A stretch of DNA of 64,000 nt from Verrucomicrobiia bacterium (GTDB lineage: Bacteria > Verrucomicrobiota > Verrucomicrobiia > Limisphaerales > JADLHS01), in NCBI GenBank assembly GCA_023953615.1, contig JAMLJH010000002.1, positions 460,592 to 524,591 of the forward strand. The letters are read 5' to 3'. Both the position numbers and the translations under genes were made by a program. The notes under the pieces were generated by a model that searched no databases, was not told where the DNA came from, and was given only the letters and a program-made list of their open reading frames with translations. How positions within the stretch are numbered: the stretch's first letter is position 1; each line of letters opens with the position of its first letter. Shown piece by piece: positions 25,514 to 34,423 of the stretch.

Positions 25514-25981
25514 TCAAATGACGAAGTCGTAGGAGTTTTGCGATTGCTGTTCGAGTTTGCGCGCGCGTTCCACCAGATCATTCAACGTGGTGTTTTCCAT
25601 CATTTCGGCGACGCAATCGCGCACTTCTTTCATCACTCCGTGAATGGCGCAGCGCGCTTCGTCCGGGCAGGTGCATTTTTCGTAAAAGTATTTGCTGACA
25701 CAACTGACCGGCGCCAATGGTCCCTCGATGTGACGGATGATTTCCGCGAGGCTGATCTGTTGCGGCGGACGCTTGAGCCGGTAGCCACCGGCAACGCCGC
25801 GCTTGCTCACGACCAGTCCGGCGGATTTGAGATCATTCAAGATTTGTTCCAGGAAGCGCTTGGGAATTTTCTGTTTGCTGGAGATCGCTTGAATCCGGAT
25901 CACGGTATCGTCGTTCCGAAAATTATGGGCGAGCACCTGCATGGCGCGCAAAGCGTATTGGCCTCGGACCGTTAACTTCAT
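25514..25981 (-). CDS. Rrf2-family transcriptional regulator
   Basis: From ATG at 25981 (MKLTVRGQYALRAM) 155 residues. A winged-helix region (ISSKQKIPKRFLEQILNDLKSAGLVVSKRGVAGGYRL) is typical of Rrf2/CymR/IscR. The cysteine-bearing loop CVSKYFYEKCTCPDEARC could hold a cluster or sense thiols. It is divergent from the porin-sulfate importer genes starting at 26183, and regulates them or itself by position; CymR-type relatives control sulfur uptake. Regulation is inferred. Confidence 0.9.
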   Translation of the reverse strand: MKLTVRGQYALRAMQVLAHNFRNDDTVIRIQAISSKQKIPKRFLEQILNDLKSAGLVVSKRGVAGGYRLKRPPQQISLAEIIRHIEGPLAPVSCVSKYFYEKCTCPDEARCAIHGVMKEVRDCVAEMMENTTLNDLVERARKLEQQSQNSYDFVI

Positions 25982-26039
25982 ACAAAAAGTTAGTAATCTA
26001 CACACATGAAGTCAAGATTGGCCGGACAGTGCGGCTTGG

Positions 26040-26100
26040 GTGTTAGCATTATATTGTTCTAAATACATTGATTTACTGTAGATTTAATATAATCTCGTCG
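26040..26100. promoter_or_regulatory. AT-rich intergenic control region of the rrf2/sulfate divergon
   Basis: Between the Rrf2 start and the porin start lies a strikingly AT-rich stretch with ATTATATT (26048-26055) mirrored by AATATAAT (26086-26093), a TATAAT hexamer at 26088, and a partial dyad AAATACA...TGTAGATTT between them. It fits a promoter with an operator for the divergent Rrf2 protein, but no exact box can be named. Confidence 0.45.
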
Positions 26101-26182
26101 GTGCCAGGCATTTTAGGCTGTTATACGTCCGGTGATGGTAGGTGATAAGGACGAAGATCCAACGGATTGTCAGCTTCGCCAA

Positions 26183-27571
26183 ATGAACGTAAAAATTATC
26201 GCAATCTTACTAATGGGAGCATGGATTGGAATCGGAGACGCGGTCGCGCAGCCGTCGGAGGTGGACGTAAACGCGCTGTTGCAACGATTGCAAGAATTGG
26301 AGCAGCGAGTGAAGCTCCTGGAGCGCAACGCGGAATTGAACCAGGAAGCCGCGACGGACCAGGCCCAAGCGGCGCCGACGGTTTCCGTCGGTGCCGACGG
26401 ATTGGTGGTTCGTTCAGCGGATACCAATTTCGTGTTTGCCCTGCACGGCTTGTTGCAGGTGGACAGCCGGACGTTTTTTGATGACGGTGGCATTGCGGGC
26501 AATGATGGCTTTTTGCTCCGGCGCGCGCGGCCGATTTTTTCCGGCACGATCTATCGCGATTTTGATTTTAATTTCTCGCCGGACTTCGGCGGCCCCACCG
26601 TGCAGATTTTCGATGCCTACCTGCACTACCGGTATCAGCCGTGGTTACAGGCGCGCATCGGAAAATTCAAAACTCCCATCGGCTTGGAATATCTGCAGCC
26701 GGATCCGGTGACCGCGTTCAATGAGCGCGCCCTGCCAAGCGGGTTGGTGTCCGGTCGAGATGTTGGTTTCCAGCTTGGCGGCGAGGTCAACGGCGGGACG
26801 TTGAGTTACGCGGTGGGGATTTTCAACGGCTTGGGCGACGGCCGCAATTCCGGCAATATGGATTTTGACGACAGCAAGGAATTTGCGGGGCGGTTATTCA
26901 CGTTGCCGTTTTTGCAAGGTGAAGTGGCTGGCTTGCGTGGTTTGGGTTTGGGCGTGGGCGGAAGCTGGACGGATTATTCCCCGGCGAGCGCAACCGGTTT
27001 GCCTGAGGGCCATGGCTATAACACGGTTGGGCAGCAACAATTTTTCGCTTACAACACGACGACGGTGGCTGACGGAGCGCACTGGCGGGTGGCGCCGCAG
27101 AGCTATTATTATTTCGGTCCGTTCAGTCTGCTGGGGGAATATACTCTCTCTGCGCTGAAGGTTCGTCAGACGGTCGCGCCGTTCCAATCCGCGCTGTTGC
27201 GTCACACGGGTTGGCAGGTGACGGTGGGTTGGGTGCTGACGGGCGAGGCGGCGGCGTTTAACGGCGTGACGCCGCGTCGCGCCTTTGATCCGCGCCATGG
27301 CAACTGGGGGGCGTTCCAGATTGTGGGTCGGTATGGTGAACTGAATCTGGATGAGGCGGCGTTTCCGATTTACGCCGATCCGGCAGCGGCCGCCAGGTCG
27401 GCGCAGGTCTGGACGGTGGGCTTGAACTGGTATCCCAACAAGAATCTGACCGTCAAAACCAGTTACGCGCGCACGACGTTTGACGGTGGCGGCACGGGCG
27501 CAACTCCGCTGGCTGCGATCACGCGGCAGCCGGAACAAGTGCTTTTCACCCGGGCGCAACTGTCATTCTAA
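26183..27571 (+). CDS. Phosphate-selective porin O/P-like outer-membrane channel
   Basis: From ATG at 26183 (MNVKIIAILLMGAW) 462 residues with a signal peptide (about 1-22), a short coiled coil (LLQRLQELEQRVKLLERNAEL) and a beta-barrel of porin P/O type: LLQVDSRTFF, FLLRRARPIFSGTIYRDFDF, QARIGKFKTPIGLEYLQPD and a C-terminal F. The leader frame upstream lacks family features. It heads the sulfate importer operon, so it may pass sulfate or a related anion across the outer membrane. Confidence 0.88.
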   Translation: MNVKIIAILLMGAWIGIGDAVAQPSEVDVNALLQRLQELEQRVKLLERNAELNQEAATDQAQAAPTVSVGADGLVVRSADTNFVFALHGLLQVDSRTFFDDGGIAGNDGFLLRRARPIFSGTIYRDFDFNFSPDFGGPTVQIFDAYLHYRYQPWLQARIGKFKTPIGLEYLQPDPVTAFNERALPSGLVSGRDVGFQLGGEVNGGTLSYAVGIFNGLGDGRNSGNMDFDDSKEFAGRLFTLPFLQGEVAGLRGLGLGVGGSWTDYSPASATGLPEGHGYNTVGQQQFFAYNTTTVADGAHWRVAPQSYYYFGPFSLLGEYTLSALKVRQTVAPFQSALLRHTGWQVTVGWVLTGEAAAFNGVTPRRAFDPRHGNWGAFQIVGRYGELNLDEAAFPIYADPAAAARSAQVWTVGLNWYPNKNLTVKTSYARTTFDGGGTGATPLAAITRQPEQVLFTRAQLSF

Positions 27572-27595
27572 ATCAATTTCAAAAAGCCAAACCTA

Positions 27596-28591
27596 ATGAG
27601 AACAATCTGGAGTCTGCTGTGGTTGGGAATCGCGCTCAGCGTTTCTGCCAAGGACGTCAAGTTGCTCAACGTCTCGTATGACCCGACCCGCGAGTTGTAT
27701 CAGGAGTACAACGTCGCGTTCGCAAAATACTGGAAGGAAAAGACCGGCGTCACGGTGAAGATTGAGCAATCGCACGGCGGCTCGGGCAAACAGGCGCGCG
27801 CGGTGATTGATGGACTGGAAGCCGACGTGGTCACTCTTGCGTTGGCGTATGACATTGACGCCGTGGCGCGAAGAGCGCGCCTGCTGGCCCCTGACTGGCA
27901 AAAGCGATTGCCTCAAAATGCATCGCCCTACACTTCGACGATTGTGTTTCTTGTGCGCAAGGGCAATCCCAGGGGCATCAAGGATTGGGCGGACCTTGTG
28001 AAACCGGGCATTCGAATCATCCCGGCCAATCCGAAAACCTCGGGGGCGGCGCGTTGGACGTATCTCGCCGCTTGGGGTTACGCGTTGAAGCAGAATGGCG
28101 GCGATGAAACCAAGGCCCGGGCGTTCGTGCAACAGTTTTACAAGAACGTGCCGGTGCTGGATACCGGCGCGCGTGGCGCGACAACAACCTTCGTGCAACG
28201 CGGCATCGGCGACGTGCTCGTAGGCTGGGAAAACGAAGCCATCCTCTCGATGAAAGAATCGGGCCGCGGCGAATTTGAGCTGGTCGTGCCCTCCATCAGC
28301 ATTCTGGCGGAGCCGCCGGTGGCGGTGGTGGATAAGAATGTCAAACGCCACGGCGCGACGGACGTGGCGCAGGCGTATCTCGAATATCTTTACACGCCGG
28401 AAGGGCAGGAGATTGCGGCCAAACATCACTTTCGACCGCGTCATCCAGCCCCGACCAGTCAATTTGCGGCCCAGTTCACGAAGCTGGAACTTTTCACAAT
28501 TGACGACGTATTTGGCGGTTGGCAAAAGGCGCATAAGACGCACTTTGCCGATGGCGGTTTCTATGACCAAATTCAACAAGCCAACCGCTAG
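27596..28591 (+). CDS. sbp: Sulfate/thiosulfate ABC transporter substrate-binding protein
   Basis: 331 residues with a signal peptide (1-18). [66 protein letters not shown] and [24 protein letters not shown] are the classic Sbp/CysP signatures, with sulfate-binding S/G residues in QSHGGSGKQ. It delivers sulfate to CysT-CysW-CysA encoded next. Start ATG at 27596 is 25 nt after the porin stop. Confidence 0.96.
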   Translation: MRTIWSLLWLGIALSVSAKDVKLLNVSYDPTRELYQEYNVAFAKYWKEKTGVTVKIEQSHGGSGKQARAVIDGLEADVVTLALAYDIDAVARRARLLAPDWQKRLPQNASPYTSTIVFLVRKGNPRGIKDWADLVKPGIRIIPANPKTSGAARWTYLAAWGYALKQNGGDETKARAFVQQFYKNVPVLDTGARGATTTFVQRGIGDVLVGWENEAILSMKESGRGEFELVVPSISILAEPPVAVVDKNVKRHGATDVAQAYLEYLYTPEGQEIAAKHHFRPRHPAPTSQFAAQFTKLELFTIDDVFGGWQKAHKTHFADGGFYDQIQQANR

Positions 28592-28705
28592 AAGCCCGAT
28601 GGAATTGATGATTCGAATCTCAAAAAATCTCCGGCTTGGCGGCGGGATCGTTCGGGGCGAAAGGTTTTGCCGCTGATTTGATTTTACCTAGACTTTCGCG
28701 ATCTG

Positions 28706-29905
28706 ATGGCAGGAAAAAAAACTAATGTGCTCCCGGGCTTCGGCCTGACGATGGGATACACGGTGCTCTATCTGAGCTTGATCGTGTTGATTCCGATTGC
28801 CGCGCTTTTTCTGCGGGTGTTTCAGGCGGGCGCCAACACGGCGGCGTTCACCACCGCGGATTTCGACGATTTGCCCGAACTGATCGAGCGCGTTCAGGAG
28901 CATCCCGACCAACTCTCGCTGTTCCTCTGGGAAAAGTTGCCGGCGGCCACGCGCCAGCAAATCGCTGCCGACGGCGCGACCCAGGCCGTGGCGCAACAGG
29001 ATTTCATCAGCGCCTTAAATCAACTGGTCGCGGGAGAGACGATTTACAGCGCCGCGCGGTTTGATGGAATCGTTCTGAGTGATAAAGCTCAATGGTATCT
29101 CCGGCACGGCGGCTCCGTGGAGTGGTTGAACCGGACGCTTTTGGAAGACGCCTTCCATTTCAACATCAACAAGAAAACGAACTGGGTGGACCTTTGGCTT
29201 TCGGCCGTAAGCCCGCGAGCGTTGGCTGCCTACCGATTGACGTTTGGCGCTTCTTTAATCGCGGCATTGATCAACGCGGTGTTTGGCACGCTGGTGGCCT
29301 GGGTATTGGTGCGCTACGAATTTTACGGACGTCGTTTCATTGATGCGCTGGTGGATTTTCCTTTTGCGTTACCAACCGCCGTGGCGGGTTTGACGCTGGC
29401 GAGTTTATTTGCTGCCAACGGTTGGCTGGGCGGATTTTTAGCGCAGACGACGGCGGACGGTCGGCGGGAGGGCATCACGCAGTACCTGTCGTGGTTTGGC
29501 GTGGTGGTCGCGTTGATTTTCGTGGGACTGCCGTTTGTGGTGCGCACCCTGCAACCCATTCTCAAAAATTTTGAACGTGAAGTTGAGGAAGCTTCCGCCA
29601 TGCTCGGGGCCGGGCGGCTGCACACCTTTCGCAGCGTTATTTTGCCGTCTTTGCTGCCCTCGATTCTCACCGGATTTGCCCTGGCCTTTGCGCGTGCAAT
29701 CGGAGAGTTCGGTTCGGTCATTTTTGTATCCAGCAACCTGCCGTATCGGAGCGAGATCGCCCCGTATCTCATCGTGGTGCGACTCGAACAATATGATTAC
29801 TCGGGAGCCATGACGCTCGCGGTGGTGTTGTTGGTATTCTCTTTTGGTTTGTTGGTGGGCATCAACATCATCGAGCAATGGGCCGGCAAGTTTGTAAAGG
29901 AATGA
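28706..29905 (+). CDS. cysT: Sulfate ABC transporter permease CysT with long periplasmic insertion
   Basis: 399 residues, about 120 more than usual. It starts like CysT (VLPGFGLTMGYTVLYLSLIVLIPIAALFL) but between the first helix and the next (LAAYRLTFGASLIAALINAVFGT) there is a soluble segment, residues ~45-165, with helical repeats such as DFDDLPELIERVQEHPDQLS. The rest has the permease EAA loop (EEASAMLGAGRLHTFRSVILPSLLP). The insertion should face the periplasm and could contact Sbp. It is in frame and GC-like its surroundings. Confidence 0.93.
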   Translation: MAGKKTNVLPGFGLTMGYTVLYLSLIVLIPIAALFLRVFQAGANTAAFTTADFDDLPELIERVQEHPDQLSLFLWEKLPAATRQQIAADGATQAVAQQDFISALNQLVAGETIYSAARFDGIVLSDKAQWYLRHGGSVEWLNRTLLEDAFHFNINKKTNWVDLWLSAVSPRALAAYRLTFGASLIAALINAVFGTLVAWVLVRYEFYGRRFIDALVDFPFALPTAVAGLTLASLFAANGWLGGFLAQTTADGRREGITQYLSWFGVVVALIFVGLPFVVRTLQPILKNFEREVEEASAMLGAGRLHTFRSVILPSLLPSILTGFALAFARAIGEFGSVIFVSSNLPYRSEIAPYLIVVRLEQYDYSGAMTLAVVLLVFSFGLLVGINIIEQWAGKFVKE

Positions 29906-29958
29906 GCCGCCACCTTCTGATCATGAAAAGCTTTTTGAGGTGAACCAGCGAGTGACGT

Positions 29959-30855
29959 ATGGCCGGAATTCTGAAACGACAAAATATCACCGGGTGCGCA
30001 AAATCTCAGCGCGGCGCGGAGGAATCGGCGTTGACCAAGTGGATGCTCATCGGCGTCGCGATGGTTTTCTGTCTCGTGTTTCTGTTGCTACCGCTGGCCA
30101 ACGTGTTTGTGCAGGCTTGCGCCAACGGCGTGGGCGGCTACTGGCGGGCCATATCGCATCCGGACGCCTGGGCGGCCATGAAACTCACCCTGTTGATCGC
30201 GGCCATCAGCGTGCCGCTGAATGTCATCTTTGGTCTGGCGGCGGCCTGGGCGATTGCCAAATTTGAATTCCGCGGCAAAGCCTTGCTCATCACGCTGATT
30301 GATCTGCCGTTTTCCGTGTCCCCGGTGGTGGCGGGGCTGATGTTCGTGGTCTTGTTCGGGTTGCAGGGTTACTTCGGAGCCTGGCTGCGCGAACATGATT
30401 TGCAAGTCATCTTTGCCGTGCCGGGGATGGTGCTGGCCACAGTGTTTGTCACGTTTCCGTTTGTCGCGCGCGAATTGATTCCCACGATGCAATCCACCGG
30501 CTCGGACCAGGAACACGCGGCGCTGGCGTTGGGGGCCAGCGGGTGGCAAACCTTCTGGCACGTCACGCTGCCCGGAGCCAAATGGGGTTTGCTGTACGGC
30601 GTGATTTTGTGCAACGCGCGAGCGATGGGCGAGTTTGGCGCCGTGCGCGTGGTCAGCGGCAATATCGCCGGTAAAACGCAGACCATGCCGTTGCGGGTCG
30701 AGAGTTTGAATGACGAGTTTCAAGGACAGGCGGCGTTTGCCGTCGCCAGTTTGTTGGCGTTGCTCGCCCTGGTGACCTTGGCGTTCAAGACCTTATTGGA
30801 ATGGCGTCAACAGCGGGAATTTGAACGGGCGCAGCAGGAGCAAGTAGATGGTTGA
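29959..30855 (+). CDS. cysW: Sulfate ABC transporter permease CysW
   Basis: 298 residues with six predicted helices; VSPVVAGLMFVVLFG and the EAA-type loop EHAALALGASGWQTFWHVTLPGAKW identify the second sulfate permease. FGAVRVVSGNIAGKTQTMPL is characteristic of CysW. The last codons (QVDG) lie inside the left inverted repeat of the cassette carrying the four-helix-bundle gene, so the C-terminus may have been altered by that insertion. Confidence 0.95.
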   Translation: MAGILKRQNITGCAKSQRGAEESALTKWMLIGVAMVFCLVFLLLPLANVFVQACANGVGGYWRAISHPDAWAAMKLTLLIAAISVPLNVIFGLAAAWAIAKFEFRGKALLITLIDLPFSVSPVVAGLMFVVLFGLQGYFGAWLREHDLQVIFAVPGMVLATVFVTFPFVARELIPTMQSTGSDQEHAALALGASGWQTFWHVTLPGAKWGLLYGVILCNARAMGEFGAVRVVSGNIAGKTQTMPLRVESLNDEFQGQAAFAVASLLALLALVTLAFKTLLEWRQQREFERAQQEQVDG

Positions 30856-31339
30856 TGGTGGATGGTGGAAAGGCGGAGTCGGCGCGCGCGGCCCGGCCCG
30901 TCCGTGGCAGACCAGCGCTGGAACGAAAGGAAAAACATGTTTGTTTTTGAACGATTGGACACGTGGCGGAAGGCGATTGATTTCGCCGATTTGGTTTATC
31001 GGACGACCAGTTCCTTTCCCGGGGAGGAGCGCTTTGGTCTGACCAGCCAGATGCGCCGCGCGGCCGTCTCTGTTTCCTCGAACATTGCCGAGGGCAGTTC
31101 ACGTTTTTCCAAGGCGGATTTTGCCCGGTTCCTGGAGCTTGCCACGGGCTCCGTTTTTGAAGTGGTTTCACAATCATTCCTCGCCCGGCAGCAGGGTTTC
31201 TTGAACGACGCCGATTTTCAAAAACTTTATGCTGCGGCGGAAGAACAAGGGCGCATGTTAAGCGGTTTGCGCAACTCACAGTTAAAGGCCAGATGATCGG
31301 CACGGCCGTCCCATCCACTATCCACCATCAACCCTCTAC
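30844..31339. mobile_element. Small cassette with 26-bp inverted ends carrying a four-helix-bundle gene
   Basis: The left end 30844-30869 reads GTAGATGGTTGATGGTGGAT plus GGTGGA. The right end 31314-31339 is its reverse complement with two differences (TCCACTATCCACCATCAACC plus CTCTAC). They enclose one gene, 30937-31296, and the whole unit separates cysW from cysA, which are normally adjacent. No transposase is encoded, so if mobile it moves in trans. Target duplication was not identified. Confidence 0.6.
30937..31296 (+). CDS. Four-helix bundle protein (23S rRNA intervening-sequence family)
   Basis: From ATG at 30937 (MFVFERLDTWRKAIDFAD) 119 residues. FERLDTWRKAIDFADLVY, FGLTSQMRRAAVSVSSNIAEGSSR and FLELATGSVFEVVSQ are the hallmark segments of the IVP/S23 four-helix-bundle family, small pentameric helical proteins of unclear function, some related to diversity-generating retroelement accessory proteins. 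No reverse transcriptase is nearby. The start at 30862 would add a leader derived from repeat sequence. Confidence 0.92.
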   Translation: MFVFERLDTWRKAIDFADLVYRTTSSFPGEERFGLTSQMRRAAVSVSSNIAEGSSRFSKADFARFLELATGSVFEVVSQSFLARQQGFLNDADFQKLYAAAEEQGRMLSGLRNSQLKAR

Positions 31340-31344
31340 TTTCC

Positions 31345-32448
31345 ATGAGCATCGAACTTAAACAGATCACCAAAAAATTTGGCGAAGTGACGGCCGTGGC
31401 GGAGGTGAACTTTACCGTCCAGGAAGGTGAATTGGTCGGTTTGCTGGGGCCCAGCGGCGGCGGCAAAACCACCGTGCTCCGCATGATTGCCGGACTGGAG
31501 GAGCCGACGGCCGGGGATATTTTTATTCGCGGACAACGGGTGAACGACGTGTCGGTCCGGCAGCGCAACATCGGCTTCGTGTTTCAAAATTATGCGTTGT
31601 TCCGGAACATGAACGTGTTCAAGAACATTGCGTTCGGCTTGAAGGTTAAAAAGTGGAAACGCGCCGACATCGTGGCGCGGGTCGGCGAATTGTTGGCGCA
31701 GTTTGATTTGCAAGGCTTGGACAAGCGTTATCCGCACCAGTTATCGGGCGGACAACGCCAGCGGGTGGCGATTGCGCGCGCCTTGGCGCCCAAGCCCAGC
31801 GTGTTGTTGCTGGACGAACCGTTCGGCGCCGTGGACGCGAAGATTCGCCAGGAGCTGCGGGAGTGGTTGGTCACCTTGCATCACGATCTGAACGTGACCA
31901 CGATTTTTGTGACGCACGATCAGGAGGAGGCGATGGAAGTCTCCAACCGGATCGTCATTTTCTCGAAGGGCCGGCTCGAACAAACCGGGGCGCCGCGGGA
32001 AGTGTATGAACAGCCGGTCAACGAGTTTGTGGCGCGATTTGTCGGCGTGATGAATGTGTTGGAGGCGGAAGTGCAGGGCGGCGTGGCCCGCGTCAACGAA
32101 TTGCAATTCATCACTCCTGGTTACGCTGAAGGCGCGCGCCTGCGTCTCGGTTTCCGTCCGTACGCCGTGCAAATTTCCACGAATCTGAATCTGCTTCCCT
32201 ATCGCGCGGTCCTGCGGCGCACGTACTTCCTGGGGATCATGCTCCGGCTGGAATTGGAGCTGGCCAGTGGGCTGGTGCTGCGCAGTCGCATGACCAAGGA
32301 GGAGTATTCGCAGTTGGGACTATATGACGGAGTGAAAGTCTCTCTGCGGATCAAAAACTACCGGGTGCTGGCCACTGAACATTCCCGTCTGACTCCGGAG
32401 TTGGAATCCGAGTATCAACCGCCCCCGACCTTTGGCGAAAATATCTGA
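31345..32448 (+). CDS. cysA: Sulfate ABC transporter ATP-binding protein
   Basis: 367 residues. Walker [14 protein letters not shown]-loop FVFQNYALF, signature [15 protein letters not shown], Walker [13 protein letters not shown] and H-loop [13 protein letters not shown] are all present, followed by a C-terminal TOBE-like domain ([13 protein letters not shown]). It energises the CysTW channel. The start is a few bases downstream of the cassette's right inverted repeat. Confidence 0.96.
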   Translation: MSIELKQITKKFGEVTAVAEVNFTVQEGELVGLLGPSGGGKTTVLRMIAGLEEPTAGDIFIRGQRVNDVSVRQRNIGFVFQNYALFRNMNVFKNIAFGLKVKKWKRADIVARVGELLAQFDLQGLDKRYPHQLSGGQRQRVAIARALAPKPSVLLLDEPFGAVDAKIRQELREWLVTLHHDLNVTTIFVTHDQEEAMEVSNRIVIFSKGRLEQTGAPREVYEQPVNEFVARFVGVMNVLEAEVQGGVARVNELQFITPGYAEGARLRLGFRPYAVQISTNLNLLPYRAVLRRTYFLGIMLRLELELASGLVLRSRMTKEEYSQLGLYDGVKVSLRIKNYRVLATEHSRLTPELESEYQPPPTFGENI

Positions 32449-32643
32449 GCGCGGTTCTTTCCGCCGGATTGGCCGCCCGGCTCTACGACCGGCAAGAATG
32501 TCTGTCGCTACCGGCAAGCATCGGCGACCTCATCGCGTTTCCGAAGCTCGCGACCGGCGCAGATGCGGTGACGGGACAAAAGTACAGAGTGCATAAGCCA
32601 TTGACCACCATCGTCTTTTGAACCAACCTGCTGCCTGTCTGCA

Positions 32644-32691
32644 TCGGGGACGACCCCGACGCTTTAACCTGTAAAATCAGGGACGACCCTG
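32644..32691 (+). promoter_or_regulatory. Guanidine-II (mini-ykkC) riboswitch
   Basis: Two short hairpins with identical ACGA loops: TCGGGG-ACGA-CCCCGA (32644-32659) and CAGGG-ACGA-CCCTG (32678-32691), separated by an 18-nt linker. Paired stem-loops with ACGR loops define the guanidine-II class. They end 18 nt before the start of a Gdx/SugE exporter, its commonest target, and would expose the ribosome site when guanidine is bound. Confidence 0.9.
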
Positions 32692-32709
32692 GCAACCAAA
32701 AGAAGATGT

Positions 32710-33024
32710 ATGTCATGGGTCATTCTTATCATCGCGGCGCTATTCGAAATCACCTGGGCGGTCAGCCTCAAATTCACTGATGGGTTTACTCGTTTGTGGC
32801 CGAGTGTGGGCACCATCGTCGCATTGGCCATCAGCGTTGGATTGCTTGGCGTCGCGACCAAGTCATTGCCTATTGGCACCGCGTATGCCGTTTGGACTGG
32901 AATTGGAGCGGTCGGCACGGTGCTCTGCGGCATCGCCTTTCTCGGAGACCCGACCACGCCGATCCGACTGGTGTGCGTTGGGTTCATCATTCTCGGCATC
33001 CTCGGCCTTAAAATCACCTCGTAA
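32710..33024 (+). CDS. gdx: SMR-family guanidinium exporter (Gdx/SugE)
   Basis: 104 residues with four membrane helices. WVILIIAALFEITWAVSLKFTDGFTRL carries the essential glutamate (AALFEITWA); GTAYAVWTGIGAVGTVL is the SMR signature. Members preceded by guanidine riboswitches export guanidinium in exchange for protons. The upstream guanidine-II riboswitch strongly supports that function over a multidrug role. AAGAAGATGT upstream provides a ribosome site. Confidence 0.93.
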   Translation: MSWVILIIAALFEITWAVSLKFTDGFTRLWPSVGTIVALAISVGLLGVATKSLPIGTAYAVWTGIGAVGTVLCGIAFLGDPTTPIRLVCVGFIILGILGLKITS

Positions 33025-33212
33025 AAGTAACAGCCAATTCCGCTTGAGCCGATGACGCAAGGCCTCGGTCAGGGGCGGGTGGTTGGCTTCAAACCACCGC
33101 GACTTGCTTGCGCCAGACCGCGGGGCTGCCTCGCGAAAGGTTGCGCGGTCGGCAAAGTAATCGACAGAAACCCCGTCGGCTGTCAGCATGGCGCAAATCC
33201 AGCCAAGTCCGC

Positions 33213-33818
33213 ATGGCGCGTTTGCGAAAACTGAATGACGGCGGCCCGGCCGAAATCCTGGAGTTGCACCTCGGAGCGAACCTCTTCGGGCGCGACCAGG
33301 AATGTGATTTTCCCATCAACCATGCGTCCGTGTCAGCGCGCCATTGTGAATTGATTTTATCCGCCGATGGAGTGTTATTGCGCGATTTCGATTCCACCAA
33401 TGGCACTTTTGTCAACGATGCGCCGGTGCGTCAGGCGGTTTTGCTGCCCGGCCAAATCCTGCGGGTGGGCAGTGTGGCTTTCGTAGTCGAGGACGTGGAA
33501 GTAAAGATTACGATTCCGGCCATTGATCACGTCGTGCCGGCGCCGCCCGTGGTTTTGCCCGATGGGGTGATGCTCTGCCAACGCCATCCGAACGCCAAAG
33601 TGACCCATCGCTGCTCGCACTGTCATTCCGTCTTGTGCGACCACTGTGTCACGCGAATCCGCCGCAAAGGCGGCAAGACACTTAAACTTTGCAAGCTGTG
33701 CAGTCATCCGGTTGCGGCGCTGGATTCCGACTGGTCCAAGTCGAAATCGTTTTGGTCCAAGCTCCGGCGCATCGCCACGCATAAATTCCCTTTTATCCAC
33801 CGTGGAAAATCTGAATGA
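33213..33818 (+). CDS. FHA-domain protein with B-box-like zinc finger
   Basis: From ATG at 33213 (MARLRKLNDGGPAE) 201 residues. FHA domain: LFGRDQECDFPINHASVSARHCEL ... DFDSTNGTFVND, with the phosphothreonine-binding R, S and N residues conserved. The C-terminal half has a cysteine/histidine cluster CQRHPNAKVTHRCSHCHSVLC...C...CKLC like a B-box zinc finger. It should read out Ser/Thr phosphorylation; no kinase gene lies nearby. The longer frame from 33108 lacks similarity. Confidence 0.85.
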   Translation: MARLRKLNDGGPAEILELHLGANLFGRDQECDFPINHASVSARHCELILSADGVLLRDFDSTNGTFVNDAPVRQAVLLPGQILRVGSVAFVVEDVEVKITIPAIDHVVPAPPVVLPDGVMLCQRHPNAKVTHRCSHCHSVLCDHCVTRIRRKGGKTLKLCKLCSHPVAALDSDWSKSKSFWSKLRRIATHKFPFIHRGKSE

Positions 33819-33931
33819 CGACGGATCAGGTTCATGGGTAAATGGTCCATAGCCCATTGAAGCCACCATCAGGAAAACAGACATTGAATAGCGGCCGCGC
33901 CGGAGTGAGTCGGCCACCCGCGCCTGCTGCG

Positions 33932-34135
33932 CAGCTTGGCCGGAAAGATGCAGTTGGCCCAGGTGGAACGGCCAACTTGGCCGTTCTGGGCGGCAACCTG
34001 CCGCCCAGCCGAGCGCACGGAGATCGCACACCATGGGGTTCGTACTATTTGCGTTCGACTATCGGGCTGGTAGCCCGACAGAGCGGGCCAGTGGCCCGTT
34101 CCACCCAAACTCCAATCGAACCGTTCCGGCTTAGG
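33932..34135 (+). repeat. Hairpin-rich repeat, copy 1 of an inverted pair
   Basis: About 205 bp that recur in reverse orientation at 39763-39967 with roughly four fifths identity by eye. It contains several palindromes: AACGGCCAACTTGGCCGTT, CTGGGCGGCAACCTGCCGCC, GGGCTGGTAGCCC and CGGGCCAGTGGCCCG. It is non-coding, and the two copies bracket the RHS cassette block. Confidence 0.8.
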
Positions 34136-34208
34136 TGCTGCGGAGTTTGAGTTGAATTGAAAGTTGGTTTGAGTTGAAATGGCCAATAAGTAATCGCGCA
34201 TGAAGTTG

Positions 34209-34346
34209 TTGAATCAATACACCAGCCGCGAGGTGCCGGGGTTTGTGAACGTGCTGCGCACGGCCACGAACACGGCGACGGTTAGTTTGTGGAGCAAGGA
34301 CAGCACGGCGTTGTTCACGCCTACCACGCGCAAGGGAGATTCGTGC
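34209..34346 (+). pseudogene. RHS core fragment
   Basis: The reading frame LNQYTSREVPGFVNVL, then TATNTATVSLW, matches residues of the RHS protein encoded at 35486-35620. It starts and stops without a gene context and decays after RKGDS. It lies directly before the small membrane-protein gene at 34424, as RHS core remnants do in orphan cassettes. Confidence 0.85.
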
Positions 34347-34423
34347 TTTCAGTCTTCGCAACGCGGGACGCCTGTTCAACGCGATACTGGCTCAACCACT
34401 AATCCTTGGATTCCATAATTCGT

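Noticed and set aside
30937..31296. Four-helix-bundle gene considered as part of a diversity-generating retroelement
   Set aside because: No reverse transcriptase, template repeat or variable repeat was seen nearby.
33842..34150. Plus-strand 102-codon open frame
   Set aside because: Lies wholly in the non-coding inverted repeat, and equivalent frames in copy 2 are not conserved.
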